This document shows positions 1 through 9,250 of a stretch of 64,000 bases of DNA, piece after piece; the stretch's first letter is position 1, and each line of letters opens with the position of its first letter. Below the pieces are notes generated by a model that saw only the letters and a list, made by a program, of their open reading frames with translations, ran no database searches and was not told where the DNA came from. A program made the position numbers and the translations under genes. Source of the stretch: Corynebacterium oculi (GTDB lineage Bacteria; Actinomycetota; Actinomycetes; Mycobacteriales; Mycobacteriaceae); NCBI RefSeq assembly GCF_001412105.1, contig NZ_LKST01000004.1:248001-312000 (forward strand), given 5' to 3'.

Positions 1-9
1 TGTTTTTCT

Positions 10-1038
10 ATGACCGGATTCGTCGATGTACGAGCAATGACGCAATGGATTCAGCGCGAGGGCGTGGAAAACATCATCACCGGCATGATGGACTACCTGG
101 AACGGGATTATCGGCGCTGGCAGCGCTTTGACAAGATCCCCCGGGTGGCCAGCCACACCCCCCTGGGCGTGATCGAACTCATGCCCACCTCGGATGGCGA
201 GGAATACGCCTTCAAGTACGTCAACGGGCACCCTTCCAATCCGGCACGCGGATTTCAAACGGTGGCGGCCTTTGGCATGTTGGCCAACGTGGACAACGGC
301 TACCCCACCTTTTTGGCGGAAATGACCCTGCTCACCGCCCTGCGCACGGCGGCCGTCTCCGGCATGGTGGCGCGGCACCTGGCGCGCCAGGATTCTTCCG
401 TGATGGCCATGATCGGTGCGGGCAGCCAATCCGAGTTTCAGGCGTTGGGCATGCGCGCCGCCCTGGGTATCGAGGAGATCCGCATCTACGATATTGATCC
501 CGCCGCCGTGGAGAAGTTCGTGCGCAATATCGAGCCGCTGGGCTTCCGTATTCACCGGGCCACCTCCGTGGCGGACGCGGTATCAGGAGCAGACGTGATT
601 ACCACCTGCACTGCGGACAAGGCGCAGAACACCATTCTGCGCGCGGATCACGTTGCCCCCGGCGTGCACCTCAACGCGGTGGGCGGCGATTGCCCCGGTA
701 AAACCGAGCTGGAAGCCGCGATTTTGGATAAAGCCGAGGTATTCGTGGAGTTCCCCGAGCAAACCCGCATCGAGGGAGAGATTCAGCAGATGCCACGGGA
801 CTTCCCCGTGGTGGAGATCTGGGAGGTCATTGCGGGGCGTCGCACGGGCCGCACCTGCGCCGAGCAGGTCACCTTGTTTGACTCCGTGGGCTTCGCCATC
901 AATGACTTTTCCGCCCTGCGCTATCTGCGCGATTCCGTGGCCGGAACCGGGTTGGAGGCGCAGCTGGATCTGGTGGCGGACCCGGACGATCCCAAGGATC
1001 TCTTTTCCCTTATTCCCACCTTCGCCCCGCTCCCCTAG
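10..1038 (+). CDS. ocd: Ornithine cyclodeaminase (ornithine -> proline + NH3)
   Basis: The 342-residue protein belongs to the ornithine cyclodeaminase/mu-crystallin family, cytosolic NAD-dependent enzymes that convert L-ornithine directly to L-proline. It aligns from end to end with Pseudomonas-type enzymes: the N-terminus MTGFVDV, the stretch GVIELMPTSDG, FKYVNGHP, the Rossmann glycine motif GAGSQSEFQALG near residue 137, the substrate-binding stretch LNAVGGDCPGKTEL near 220, and EPQTRIEGE-like FPEQTRIEGE. The ATG at 10 matches the family N-terminus. Only nine bases lie upstream in the window, so its promoter cannot be judged. It is followed after 82 bp by putA on the same strand, so the pair can take ornithine to proline and on to glutamate. 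Confidence 0.93.
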   Translation: MTGFVDVRAMTQWIQREGVENIITGMMDYLERDYRRWQRFDKIPRVASHTPLGVIELMPTSDGEEYAFKYVNGHPSNPARGFQTVAAFGMLANVDNGYPTFLAEMTLLTALRTAAVSGMVARHLARQDSSVMAMIGAGSQSEFQALGMRAALGIEEIRIYDIDPAAVEKFVRNIEPLGFRIHRATSVADAVSGADVITTCTADKAQNTILRADHVAPGVHLNAVGGDCPGKTELEAAILDKAEVFVEFPEQTRIEGEIQQMPRDFPVVEIWEVIAGRRTGRTCAEQVTLFDSVGFAINDFSALRYLRDSVAGTGLEAQLDLVADPDDPKDLFSLIPTFAPLP

Positions 1039-1045
1039 GGCTTCC

Positions 1046-1068
1046 CCTGGGGCTCCCCGAGCCCCAGG
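1046..1068 (+). terminator. Intercistronic GC hairpin between ocd and putA
   Basis: CCTGGGGCT and AGCCCCAGG form a perfect 9-bp stem with a 5-nt loop (ccccg), just after the ocd stop. The following sequence (cggccctgtacttttaac) has only a short T run, so this may be an attenuator, a processing or stability element, or a weak terminator rather than a full stop. Confidence 0.4.
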
Positions 1069-1120
1069 CGGCCCTGTACTTTTAACAATAAAATCTTCAA
1101 AAAAGAAAGGACTCATCCCC

Positions 1121-4100
1121 ATGAACACCCATCACCTTCCCATTCCCAGCAACTCCGCCGATGTGGAGGCCGTGGTGCCCCAGGCCCTGCGCCGGGCCGG
1201 GGAATGGTTGAACCAGACGGACTCGGAATCCTCCCGCAAGGAGACCCGCGCCACGGAGCAGCTGGCGGATATGGTGCGTGACCCCGAGGGGGTGCGGTTC
1301 ACCATGGAGTTCGTGGATCGCGTGGCCCGCCCGGAGGACAATAAGGTGGCCGCCGCGAGCCTGCGCAGCCTGGGGGAGATCCCCAGCTTCCTCGGCCCGG
1401 TGAACAAGGCCATGATGGGCCTGGGTGCCCTGGCCAGTTATGCCCTACCCGGCGTGGTGATGCCCGTGGCTCGGGCCCGTATGCGGCAGTTGGTGGGGCA
1501 CCTGGTGCTCGACGCCGAGGGAGATGCCCTCAATGGCCTGTTGGATAAGGCCGCCGCCCAGGGCACCCAGCTCAACCTCAACCTGCTGGGCGAGGCCGTG
1601 TTGGGGGAGAAGGAGGCCAAGGCCCGCGCGGAGCGCACCCGCCAGTTGATCCGCAACCCGCGCGTGACCTACGTGTCGGTCAAGGCGTCCAGCCTGTGTG
1701 CCCAGCTCAATCACTGGGATTTTGAGGGCTCGGTGGTGCGCCTGAAGGATCGCCTGCGCCCGCTGTACCAGGAGGCCCAGGCCCGCAGCAGCAAGGTGTT
1801 TATCAACCTGGACATGGAAGAATACCACGATCTCCACCTGACGATCCGCCTGTTCACGGAGCTCATCAGCGAGGAGGAGTTCAAGGATCTTGAGGCCGGC
1901 ATCGTGCTCCAGGCCTACCTGCCGGATACCCTCGCGGCCCTGGAGGAACTCACCGAGTTCGCCCTGAAGCGCCGGGCCGAGGGCGGCGCACCGATCAAGG
2001 TGCGCCTGGTCAAGGGCGCCAACCTCTCCATGGAGCGCGTGGCGGCGGAAAGCCACGGCTGGAAGCAGGCACCCTACCGCACCAAGGACGAGGTGGACGC
2101 CAACTACCTGCGACTGCTGGATTACGTGCTCCAACCGGAGTATGCGGACGCCATTCGCATCGGCGTGGCCAGCCACAACCTCTACACCCTGGCCCTAGCC
2201 TGGGAGCTGGCCACCGCGCGCGGCGTGGAGCGCCAGCTCGACGCGGAGATGTTGCAGGGCATGGCGCCCGCCCAGTCTCGCGCGGTGCGCAAGGTCTTTG
2301 GCGATCTGATCCTCTATACCCCCGTGGTCCACGCGGAGGACTTCGACGTAGCCATTAGCTACCTGGTGCGCCGCCTGGAGGAGAACAGCGAGAAGCAGAA
2401 CTTCCTGTACTCGCTGTTTGTCCCCGAGGTGGAGGGCCCGGATCACCTCACGCCGATGGGCTCGCAGGAGGAGCGCTTCCGGCGCGCCGTGGCGGAGCGG
2501 TGGAGCACCTTCGCCGGGGAACGCCGCACGCAAAATCGTTTGGAGGAAAGCGGCACGCAGGCCCCCAAGATCGGGCGCTTTGTCAACGAGCCGGACACCG
2601 ATCCCGCCCTGGCCGCTAACCGCGAGTGGGCGTTGACCGCCCTGGAGCTCGGAGCGGAGCCGATCCAGGCCGAGGAAATCACCGATCCCGCCCGGGTGGA
2701 CAGCGCCGTGGCCCGCGCCGCCGAGTTGGCACAGCCCTGGGGCGCCCTGCCCGGCAAGGAGCGCGCCGAGGTGCTCTACCGCATTGCGGATTCGCTTGCC
2801 GACGCCCGCGGGGAACTCATGGCCACCATGACGCACGAGGCCCGCAAGACCATCGACCAGTGCGATCCCGAGATTTCCGAGGCCATCGACTTCGCTTCCT
2901 TCTACGGCCATAGCGCCGCCGCGCTGGACGATTACGCCGGCGTGTTCACCCCGCACAAGGTCACGGTGGTGGTTCCGCCGTGGAACTTCCCCGTGGCGAT
3001 CCCGGTGGGCGGTATGCTCTCCGCCCTGGCGGCAGGTTCCGCCGTGATTATCAAGCCCGCTCCCCAGGTGGTGCGCTGCTCCGAGGTGGCGGTGGCCGCT
3101 ATCCGACGCGGCCTCGAAGCCGCAGGCCAGGATCCCGACCTCGTGCAGTTGCTGCGCACGGACGAGGGTGCGGCGGGCAAGGCCCTCATCAGCCATGATT
3201 CGGTGGATCAGGTGATCCTCACCGGCGCCTCGGATACCGCCGCGCTCTTCCGCTCCTGGAACCCCCGCATGGCGATCTCGGCGGAGACCTCCGGCAAGAA
3301 CGCCATCATCGTCACGCCTTCGGCTGACCCCGACCTCGCGGTGGCCGATCTCTACCAGTCCGCGTTCAAGCACTCCGGGCAGAAGTGCTCGGCGGCATCG
3401 CTAGTAATCCTGGTGGGCCCGCAGGGCCGCTCCCAGCGCTTCCTCGGGCAGCTCGTGGACGCGGTGGAAACGCTCCAGGCGGGCACGGGCACCGACGTCT
3501 CTACCACCATGAACGGGTTGATCGAGCCGCCCAGCGAGAAGCTGCGCCGGGGCCTCACCCAGTTGGAGCCGGGCGAGACCTGGCTGGTCAAGCCGCGTCA
3601 GCTCGACGAGGAGGGGCTGCTGTGGTCTCCCGGTATCCGCGATAACGTCCAGCCCGGCTCCTGGTACCACACCCACGAGTGCTTCGGCCCCGTGCTGGGC
3701 ATCATGCACGCCGAGACCCTGGAGCAGGCCGTGGAGTGGCAAAACTCCACCGGCTTTGGCCTCACCGGCGGTATCCACTCCCTCGACGATGATGAGATCG
3801 CCTACTGGCTGGAGCACGTGGAGGTGGGCAACGCCTACGTTAACCGCGGCATCACCGGCGCGATCGTGCAGCGCCAGCCCTTCGGCGGCTGGAAGAACTC
3901 CGTGGTGGGCCCGGGCGCCAAGGCCGGTGGCCCCAACTACGTGGCGCAGTTTGGCACCTGGGCCGATCCCGAGACCCCGATGCTCGCCCGCAACGTCAGC
4001 GTCTCCCCCGCCGTGGTCTCCCTGCTCGACCGCTTCGATGACCTCTCCGAGGCGGACCGCACCTGGCTGTGGCGCGCCGCAGAGCTGGACGCGGTGGCCT

Positions 4101-4573
4101 GGCGCGAGGAGTTCGGCGTGCCGCATGACCCCACCGGGCTGCTCTCCGAGGCCAATATCTTCCGCTATCGCCGCCTGCTGGAGCCCCTGCGGCTGCGCGT
4201 GGGCGCGGGCTACGCGCTTCGCGACGTCGTCCGCCTGCTCCTGGCCTCCGCCGTCACCGGGGTGGCGCTGGACATCTCCACCACCAGCGAATTGGCCGAG
4301 GAACTACGCCGCGCCGGCGCCGAGGTGCGGGTGGCCAGCGACGAGGCCTACGCCCGTGGTATCGCCCGCGCCTCCTCGGTGCGAGTGCGCACCCTCGGCG
4401 AGGTAGACCCGGAGTTGTACGTGGCCGCCGCGGAATCGCAGTCCGTGGTGCTCGATCACGCCGTGGTAGCCGATGGCCGCCGCGAACTGCTTCCCTTCCT
4501 CCTGGAGCAGGCGGTATCGGTGACCATGCACCGCTTTGGCATTCCTACCCAGGTGGGGCACATCGAGCGCTAA
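1121..4573 (+). CDS. putA: Bifunctional proline dehydrogenase / delta-1-pyrroline-5-carboxylate dehydrogenase
   Basis: The 1150-residue protein oxidises proline to P5C with FAD, then P5C to glutamate with NAD. The proline dehydrogenase barrel spans about residues 130-440 (KVRLVKGANL, and the C-terminal RRLEENSEKQNF signature of substrate-binding arginines). The aldehyde dehydrogenase module spans about 510-960, with VVPPWNFPVAIP, the glutamate-containing AETSGKNA, and catalytic Cys near 757 in SGQKCSA. No N-terminal ribbon-helix-helix DNA-binding domain is present, so it is not a trifunctional autorepressor. The ATG at 1121 has AAGAAAGGA 9 nt upstream; the open frame extends further upstream, but that part overlaps ocd and is not homologous. 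It is probably co-transcribed with ocd. Confidence 0.96.
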   Translation: MNTHHLPIPSNSADVEAVVPQALRRAGEWLNQTDSESSRKETRATEQLADMVRDPEGVRFTMEFVDRVARPEDNKVAAASLRSLGEIPSFLGPVNKAMMGLGALASYALPGVVMPVARARMRQLVGHLVLDAEGDALNGLLDKAAAQGTQLNLNLLGEAVLGEKEAKARAERTRQLIRNPRVTYVSVKASSLCAQLNHWDFEGSVVRLKDRLRPLYQEAQARSSKVFINLDMEEYHDLHLTIRLFTELISEEEFKDLEAGIVLQAYLPDTLAALEELTEFALKRRAEGGAPIKVRLVKGANLSMERVAAESHGWKQAPYRTKDEVDANYLRLLDYVLQPEYADAIRIGVASHNLYTLALAWELATARGVERQLDAEMLQGMAPAQSRAVRKVFGDLILYTPVVHAEDFDVAISYLVRRLEENSEKQNFLYSLFVPEVEGPDHLTPMGSQEERFRRAVAERWSTFAGERRTQNRLEESGTQAPKIGRFVNEPDTDPALAANREWALTALELGAEPIQAEEITDPARVDSAVARAAELAQPWGALPGKERAEVLYRIADSLADARGELMATMTHEARKTIDQCDPEISEAIDFASFYGHSAAALDDYAGVFTPHKVTVVVPPWNFPVAIPVGGMLSALAAGSAVIIKPAPQVVRCSEVAVAAIRRGLEAAGQDPDLVQLLRTDEGAAGKALISHDSVDQVILTGASDTAALFRSWNPRMAISAETSGKNAIIVTPSADPDLAVADLYQSAFKHSGQKCSAASLVILVGPQGRSQRFLGQLVDAVETLQAGTGTDVSTTMNGLIEPPSEKLRRGLTQLEPGETWLVKPRQLDEEGLLWSPGIRDNVQPGSWYHTHECFGPVLGIMHAETLEQAVEWQNSTGFGLTGGIHSLDDDEIAYWLEHVEVGNAYVNRGITGAIVQRQPFGGWKNSVVGPGAKAGGPNYVAQFGTWADPETPMLARNVSVSPAVVSLLDRFDDLSEADRTWLWRAAELDAVAWREEFGVPHDPTGLLSEANIFRYRRLLEPLRLRVGAGYALRDVVRLLLASAVTGVALDISTTSELAEELRRAGAEVRVASDEAYARGIARASSVRVRTLGEVDPELYVAAAESQSVVLDHAVVADGRRELLPFLLEQAVSVTMHRFGIPTQVGHIER

Positions 4574-4618
4574 GGTAGGCTGGGGTTCCTTGGATCCGTA
4601 CACGATAGGAGCCCCACC

Positions 4619-5173
4619 ATGAACCGCCGTCTGGCGCTCATTCCCGCCGCCGCGCTAACCCTCACGCTCGTGGCGTGCAGCAACGACGAAGAGAACCCGA
4701 TCACCACGGAGATCGTCACCGTCACCGAGGAAGCCCCCGAGGCCACCACGGCCGCCGACAGCGGCGATGACTCCGAGGCCGGGGCGGCGGTAAGCACCGA
4801 CGGCGCCGTGGCCGCCATCCAGGACGCCCTCTCCGCCCACCCGGACGGCATCGTCACCGACGTGGAGCGCGAGGGCGATTCCTACGACATCGACATGGTG
4901 GTGGGCGAGGATCACCTCGAACTCACGGTGGACGCCAAGGGAGCCGTCACCGAGGTGGAGCGCGAAAGCGACGATGACGCCGAGGACATCAACGAGGCCC
5001 GCACCGCCACCGTGGCCGCAATGCAGGCCGCCCAGCAGGCCCTCAACCAAAACCCGGACGGGGTAATTGACAGCCTCTCCCTGGATGAGGAGGACGGCAC
5101 CCTGGAATGGGAGATCGACCTGGACGACGCCCAGGGCAATGACCTCACCGAGGTACGGATTCCTGCGGTCTAA
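4619..5173 (+). CDS. Secreted lipoprotein with two PepSY-like repeats
   Basis: The 184-residue precursor has an N-terminal MNRRLALIPAAALTLTLVAC signal peptide whose lipobox (LVAC) places the lipidated Cys at 20. A Glu/Thr-rich linker follows, then two similar modules (about residues 62-120 and 125-184), each with an Ala-rich helix (AAIQDALSAHPDGIV; AAQQALNQNPDGVI) followed by an acidic beta hairpin. This is the helix-strand pattern of PepSY-type domains. The net charge is strongly acidic. The ATG is supported by AGGAG 8 nt upstream. The function is unknown; PepSY lipoproteins are often proposed to modulate secreted proteases. It lies 45 bp after putA, and co-transcription is possible but unproven. 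Confidence 0.75.
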   Translation: MNRRLALIPAAALTLTLVACSNDEENPITTEIVTVTEEAPEATTAADSGDDSEAGAAVSTDGAVAAIQDALSAHPDGIVTDVEREGDSYDIDMVVGEDHLELTVDAKGAVTEVERESDDDAEDINEARTATVAAMQAAQQALNQNPDGVIDSLSLDEEDGTLEWEIDLDDAQGNDLTEVRIPAV

Positions 5174-5203
5174 GCGGAATGCTGTGCGGCTCCCGGCCTC
5201 TTT

Positions 5204-5398
5204 TTAACGGCGGCGGGAACCGAATAATATATCGGATAATTTTCTTCGGGGCTTCTTTTTAGGGATAGGCAATTCCGCTATCTCATAATAATAATCGGGA
5301 ATGTCCTTACCCAGGCTCTCCCCCGCCGCGATGGCTGCTCGCGCCCGAGCCCGCAGAACCCGGCGCTCCCCGATGTCATCCATCGTTTCTTCCGACAT
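5204..5398 (-). CDS. Small hypothetical protein (64 aa), last gene of a micro-ORF cassette
   Basis: The 64-residue, Arg/Lys-rich protein (MSEETMDDIGERR...) has an acidic start and a very basic C-terminus (PKKKPRRKLSDILFGSRRR), with no membrane segment. A strong GGAGGGAAG ribosome-binding site sits directly before the ATG at 5398. That site lies inside the end of the upstream 69-codon ORF, with which it overlaps by 23 bp, suggesting translational coupling. I do not recognise a family. The basic tail could bind nucleic acid or membrane lipid, but this is only inference. Confidence 0.55.
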   Translation of the reverse strand: MSEETMDDIGERRVLRARARAAIAAGESLGKDIPDYYYEIAELPIPKKKPRRKLSDILFGSRRR

Positions 5399-5585
5399 CT
5401 TCCCTCCACTTCATTAGCGAAGCCTGATCCCAGATCAGACCCCGCTCCGTTCTGGTGGCAAGCCTACCCTCGGACAGAACGATGAGCACAGACCACCCGG
5501 CCTCGCGAGCAACCGCATGTTCTGCACCTATCTGCTCCACAGCCCAGGCATAGCGTCGCCACCACTCGGAGCGGCGATCACTCAT
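5376..5585 (-). CDS. Small hypothetical protein (69 aa) in micro-ORF cassette
   Basis: The 69-residue soluble protein is rich in Trp (MSDRRSEWWRRYAWAVEQIG...) and has no signal peptide. Its ATG is preceded by AGAAGG, and the first base of that site belongs to the TAG stop of the upstream 27-codon ORF. It overlaps the following 64-codon gene by 23 bp. No family is recognised. The tight packing (stop codon fused to the next ribosome site) is the main evidence that it is translated. Confidence 0.5.
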   Translation of the reverse strand: MSDRRSEWWRRYAWAVEQIGAEHAVAREAGWSVLIVLSEGRLATRTERGLIWDQASLMKWREDVGRNDG

Positions 5586-5591
5586 AGCCTT

Positions 5592-5675
5592 CTACCGAAC
5601 CGTAGTCATCACCCCCACAAAACCCGCAACGGCAACAACGATCTGGCTCACCCGAATAATCAGATCCCAGTCCAT
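5592..5675 (-). CDS. Putative 27-residue single-pass membrane peptide
   Basis: Starting at 5675, an ATG preceded by AGAAGGAAG encodes a 27-residue peptide: an acidic MDWD start, then a hydrophobic span of about 15-17 residues (IVVAVAGFVGVM), ending TTVR. Its TAG stop lies within TAGAAGG, which serves as the ribosome site of the next gene, repeating the junction found just upstream at 5683. Its size and topology resemble type I toxin-like or small regulatory membrane peptides, but there is no homology evidence. It is too short for routine gene callers. Confidence 0.4.
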   Translation of the reverse strand: MDWDLIIRVSQIVVAVAGFVGVMTTVR

Positions 5676-5682
5676 CTTCCTT

Positions 5683-5979
5683 CTACCCCCGCAGCCCGCC
5701 AAAAATCCTGCCATGAATACCCCAGACATTTGCCCTACACCAGGATAACCACACCCACATGAAAGCTAACCCCACCGATACCCCCACGGCAAGGTTTTCC
5801 ACGCAACCATGCCGCAGACGCCAGAGTTTCTGACGCCTATCCCCGCATATCTCATAGCCAGAGGCTCTCTGGCTAGCTAAGAGGGCTTCCTCCGCGCGGA
5901 AAACCGTCGTTTCGCCGCCCTTCTCTCTCAACGCCTTGCTCCCGGTTCCTGGCACAGCCGCGAGTATCCCGGCGGGCAT
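5683..5979 (-). CDS. Putative small membrane protein, first ORF of the cassette
   Basis: An open frame of up to 98 residues ends with one strong hydrophobic segment (LAVGVSVGLAFMWVWLSWC) and a short Gly/Arg tail. The region before the hydrophobic span is hydrophilic and Arg-rich. The ATG at 5979 has no convincing ribosome site, so the true start may lie downstream (a TTG or GTG). Its TAG stop forms TAGAAGGAAG, the ribosome site for the 27-codon ORF that follows. The family is unknown and translation is uncertain. Confidence 0.35.
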   Translation of the reverse strand: MPAGILAAVPGTGSKALREKGGETTVFRAEEALLASQRASGYEICGDRRQKLWRLRHGCVENLAVGVSVGLAFMWVWLSWCRANVWGIHGRIFGGLRG

Positions 5980-6168
5980 GATTATGCGTGTTGGCGCGAG
6001 GGGATTCTTGACACTCTCGCATGGTTCAATACCCCAGAGGAACCCGAATAATACTTAATATTCTTCCTATAAAATTATATAAAACACACTCCAGAACCCC
6101 CGTCTCCGTGATAATCTCACTCCTTAATCTATAAGTAATACAGACCACACGAGGGGAACGGGGTCACC
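5980..6168. promoter_or_regulatory. AT-rich divergent promoter region
   Basis: This non-coding stretch separates the minus-strand micro-ORF cassette from the plus-strand ABC transporter. It is clearly AT-rich against the GC-rich surroundings. It contains a perfect TTGACA at 6008-6013 and runs such as tataaaattatataaaac near 6066-6083 that could serve as -10 elements. The ribosome site GAGGGG at 6151 precedes the ATG at 6169. The exact promoter cannot be fixed by eye. Confidence 0.45.
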
Positions 6169-6864
6169 ATGCACTTACAGGTATCTCACCTCAGTTTTTC
6201 CTACCCTGGCCAGGGCTCCGGCCACGCAGGCCAGTCAGCACCGGAAAAGCCACTGTTATCGTCGATAAGCCTCACCGCCGCCCCCGGCTCGGTCTCCGCC
6301 CTCATGGGCCCCAGCGGAAGCGGAAAGACTACACTCTTTTCCCTGCTCAGCGGACAGCTATCGCCTACCTCGGGCACGGTAACCCTGGGGGATCGCCCGG
6401 TGGCGGAGATTCCCGCGCGGGAGTTACGCGGCGGGATCATCGCGCGCGTGTATCAGGACTATCACCTGGTGCCGTACCTCAGCGCCCTGGATAACGTGCG
6501 GTTGGCGCAGGACATCGCCGGCACGCTGCGCGCGGAGCCGGATCGCGCCGCCGAGTTATTAGAGGAGGTGGGCCTGGGCGCGCACCTGAGTTCCCCGGTT
6601 CAGTCGCTCTCCGGCGGCGAGCAACAGCGGGTGGCTATCGCACGGGCACTGGTGAACCGGCCTCGCCTGGTGCTGGCCGATGAGCCCACCGGGGCTCTGG
6701 ATTCTGATAACTCCGCGCTGGTCATGGATATTTTCCTGCGCCTGGCCAGGAGCAACGAGGCCGCCGTGATCGTGGCCACGCATGATCCCGCCGTGGCTCG
6801 GCGCGCGGATACCCTGTGGCGGCTGCGGGGCGATGGTTCCGTGGGCGTGGAGGTGACCCCGTGA
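6169..6864 (+). CDS. ABC transporter ATP-binding protein (MacB/LolD type)
   Basis: The 231-residue cytosolic ATPase has Walker [10 protein letters not shown] (about residue 50), Q-loop region [16 protein letters not shown], signature [15 protein letters not shown] (about 145), Walker [13 protein letters not shown], and H-loop ATHDP. This pattern is typical of the LolD/MacB/FtsE subfamily that powers FtsX-like permeases. Its stop overlaps the GTG start of the next gene (GTGA), so the two are translationally coupled. Substrate is unknown; no peptide or lantibiotic biosynthesis gene lies nearby. Confidence 0.93.
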   Translation: MHLQVSHLSFSYPGQGSGHAGQSAPEKPLLSSISLTAAPGSVSALMGPSGSGKTTLFSLLSGQLSPTSGTVTLGDRPVAEIPARELRGGIIARVYQDYHLVPYLSALDNVRLAQDIAGTLRAEPDRAAELLEEVGLGAHLSSPVQSLSGGEQQRVAIARALVNRPRLVLADEPTGALDSDNSALVMDIFLRLARSNEAAVIVATHDPAVARRADTLWRLRGDGSVGVEVTP

Positions 6865-9230
6865 TCCGTCTGCGCTTTGGCCTGGGCGCGCTGCGCAGTG
6901 CACCGGGGCTCGCCGCAAGCCTCGTGCTTTTTAGCCTGATCGCCCCGTTCTTCCTGCTCTCGTTGGGCCTGAGCCTCACCGCGTACCGGGAGGCCACCAC
7001 CGCCTCCGCTCAGGCGCATTTTGGCCGCTATTCCATGCAGGTCACCGCCGCTTTTCCCGAGACAGAGCGCTATCTGCGCGAGTGGGTGGCCCGGGGCGAG
7101 GCCGTGGGAATCACCACCGCGCAGGCGGTGGTGCGCGACGAGCAGGATCGCGGGGCCTCCGCGCAGGCTCGCCTGAGTTTCGGCCCCGCCGATCTCGGCT
7201 GGCTCTCCCAGGGCGCCTATCCCCAGAACCCCGGCGAGGCCATGGTCTCCACCGCCCTGGCCGAGGCCCTGAGCGTCTCACCCGGCGGCACCGTCACTCT
7301 CACCCCGAACGCCGCCGAGTTCGCCCCGCTTAGCCTGCGCGTCACCGGCCTAACCACCAACCCTGCGGATACTACGGAGTTGCTTATCGACGCCATCGCA
7401 CCCCACACCGTCGCGGCCGCCCACGGGGAGGCGGAGGCGTGGTTGGTTTCCTCCGAGGTGGAAAAGGATTCCTCCTTTGCGCAGGCCATCAGCACCGACG
7501 CTATCCGTTCGGGCACGGAGGACATCGCCAGCCAGGGCCTGTTGGAGGAGGCGCGGGCCGCCGATCTTGGCCGGTTAGAGGTGCTTCGGGGAATCCTCGC
7601 GGTGGTGGTCACGGCGGGGGTGGCGGCCCTGGGTCTGGCCTACCTGCATCGCCACGCCGCCGCCCTTTCGGGTTATCGCGCCAGCGGCGGCAGCGCCGCT
7701 GCGGGCGCCCTGTGGTTGGGCCTGCCCGCCCTGGCGGTATCCGCCCTAGGTGCCCTCGCGGGGTCTGTGGCCGCCCTCGCGGTATTCCGCCTCTGGCCCG
7801 CGGAGATAGGCCGGTGGTGGAATCAGAACTGGGTTTCTCCGTGCCCCGGTGCCGCGCTGGTGTTCCTGGCGCTATGCCTCGTCGGTGGTCTCGCGGCCGT
7901 GTGCGCGGTTCTCTTCCTGCGGGCACGGCGGTGGGAAGCACACGCTCATCGCTCCCGGCCTCTTTCTCCCCCGGCGCGGCGGGCCTGGCTGGTGATCGGG
8001 GTGATCGCCCTGTGTCTCTGCGGTTTCTTCCTCTATATGCGCTGGGGCCTCACCATTCTCCAGGGTCATCGCTTCGCCCTGGTGTGCGCGGCCCTAGCGG
8101 CGGGAGCGATCTCCCTCGGCGTGCGCTGGTCCCGCAGCGAGTTGTGCTACCGCACCCGCCTGCCTAAGCCAGTGCTCACGTTCTTCTCCACGGCCCTTAT
8201 CACCGCGATGATCGGGCAGGCGGCGCTCACCAGCACCGCCGCAGGCATTCAGATCCATCACATGAAAACCGCCGTTCCCGGCGCGGAGGGCTACCTCGTG
8301 GCCACGCACGTGGATTCCAATAAGGTGGACATGCTCACCGAGCGCTTCCCAGAGATCATGTCCACCGCCGTGGTTCTCCTCGATCCCGTCGCCCCCGAGC
8401 GCGCGGAAACGTATCCCCGCGCTACCACCGGCCAGGGTGCGGAGTGCTTCCCACAGCATGTGGGGGAGATCGTCGATGGTTCTTTCTGCGATCATGCCCC
8501 GCTGGGCCTCGTGGGCCTGGCGGCCTCTCCCCGCGCGGCGGAACTTATCAACCACGGCGGGGAGCGATACGTCACCTCCGGCACCGGCGGCATCGCGTTT
8601 TATCATTCCACCACCGGCACCATTCAAGGGGCCGCGCCCCTCCCCAGAATCACCAGCATTCCGCTTTTGGATAGTGATCTCATACCCAATATCGTGCTGG
8701 GCACGGATTCCCCCGAGGCGCAGCGCCTGGGCCTGGTGCCCTCCGCCATCGCCAGGGTGTTAATCCCCGAGTTCTCCTCTTTCTCCCCGGAGCAGCAGCG
8801 GGAGTTCAAGGCAGTGCTCATTGGCCAGGCCAGCTATGGCAACCTCATCCAGGCCCAGGGGCCGCAGGTGCAGGCGCTGCGCACCGAGCAGATTCTCTAT
8901 CCGCTTACCGCCAGCGCCATCGCGCTGATCGCCTTGACCGCCCTGCTGGTGCTGCACCGCCAGCAGCACCGCCCGCTGCGCCGGGTGCTGGTGGATTTCG
9001 GGGCGGGCCGCGCGGCCACGCTCCGCCTGCTCCTTCCCGTGCTCGGGCCGTGGATATTGGCCCTGGTGCTGGGTTCCGTGGTGGGGTTGCTGTCCACGCA
9101 AGATATGTCCTTCTTGAATAATCCGGGCAGGATCTTCGCCCAGGGGCTGTGGTGGGCCGCTCCCGTGGTCGCGGCGGCGGCAGGTTCCGTGGTGGCCGGG
9201 GTGGCCGCTCTCCTATCCAAAACCGATTGA
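6861..9230 (+). CDS. FtsX-like ABC transporter permease
   Basis: The 789-residue membrane protein pairs with the preceding ATPase. An N-terminal membrane helix (about residues 12-35) is followed by a large extracytoplasmic domain, several helices (about 250-360), further helices (about 375-470), a second extracytoplasmic region and C-terminal helices (about 690-780). This is the duplicated FtsX/MacB-like architecture. I chose the GTG at 6861 because it overlaps the ATPase stop as GTGA and starts directly before the conserved membrane-entry region; an in-frame upstream ATG at 6816 lies inside the ATPase gene. Likely role is export or extraction of a lipid, peptide or drug. Confidence 0.85.
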   Translation: MIRLRFGLGALRSAPGLAASLVLFSLIAPFFLLSLGLSLTAYREATTASAQAHFGRYSMQVTAAFPETERYLREWVARGEAVGITTAQAVVRDEQDRGASAQARLSFGPADLGWLSQGAYPQNPGEAMVSTALAEALSVSPGGTVTLTPNAAEFAPLSLRVTGLTTNPADTTELLIDAIAPHTVAAAHGEAEAWLVSSEVEKDSSFAQAISTDAIRSGTEDIASQGLLEEARAADLGRLEVLRGILAVVVTAGVAALGLAYLHRHAAALSGYRASGGSAAAGALWLGLPALAVSALGALAGSVAALAVFRLWPAEIGRWWNQNWVSPCPGAALVFLALCLVGGLAAVCAVLFLRARRWEAHAHRSRPLSPPARRAWLVIGVIALCLCGFFLYMRWGLTILQGHRFALVCAALAAGAISLGVRWSRSELCYRTRLPKPVLTFFSTALITAMIGQAALTSTAAGIQIHHMKTAVPGAEGYLVATHVDSNKVDMLTERFPEIMSTAVVLLDPVAPERAETYPRATTGQGAECFPQHVGEIVDGSFCDHAPLGLVGLAASPRAAELINHGGERYVTSGTGGIAFYHSTTGTIQGAAPLPRITSIPLLDSDLIPNIVLGTDSPEAQRLGLVPSAIARVLIPEFSSFSPEQQREFKAVLIGQASYGNLIQAQGPQVQALRTEQILYPLTASAIALIALTALLVLHRQQHRPLRRVLVDFGAGRAATLRLLLPVLGPWILALVLGSVVGLLSTQDMSFLNNPGRIFAQGLWWAAPVVAAAAGSVVAGVAALLSKTD

Positions 9231-9236
9231 TTGCCG

Positions 9237-9242
9237 TAGCCT
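9237..9242 (+). promoter_or_regulatory. Leaderless -10 box for the AI-2E family gene
   Basis: TAGCCT lies 8 nt before the ATG at 9251 and no Shine-Dalgarno is visible between them, fitting a transcript that begins at or next to the start codon. Confidence 0.5.
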
Positions 9243-9250
9243 CAGTACGC

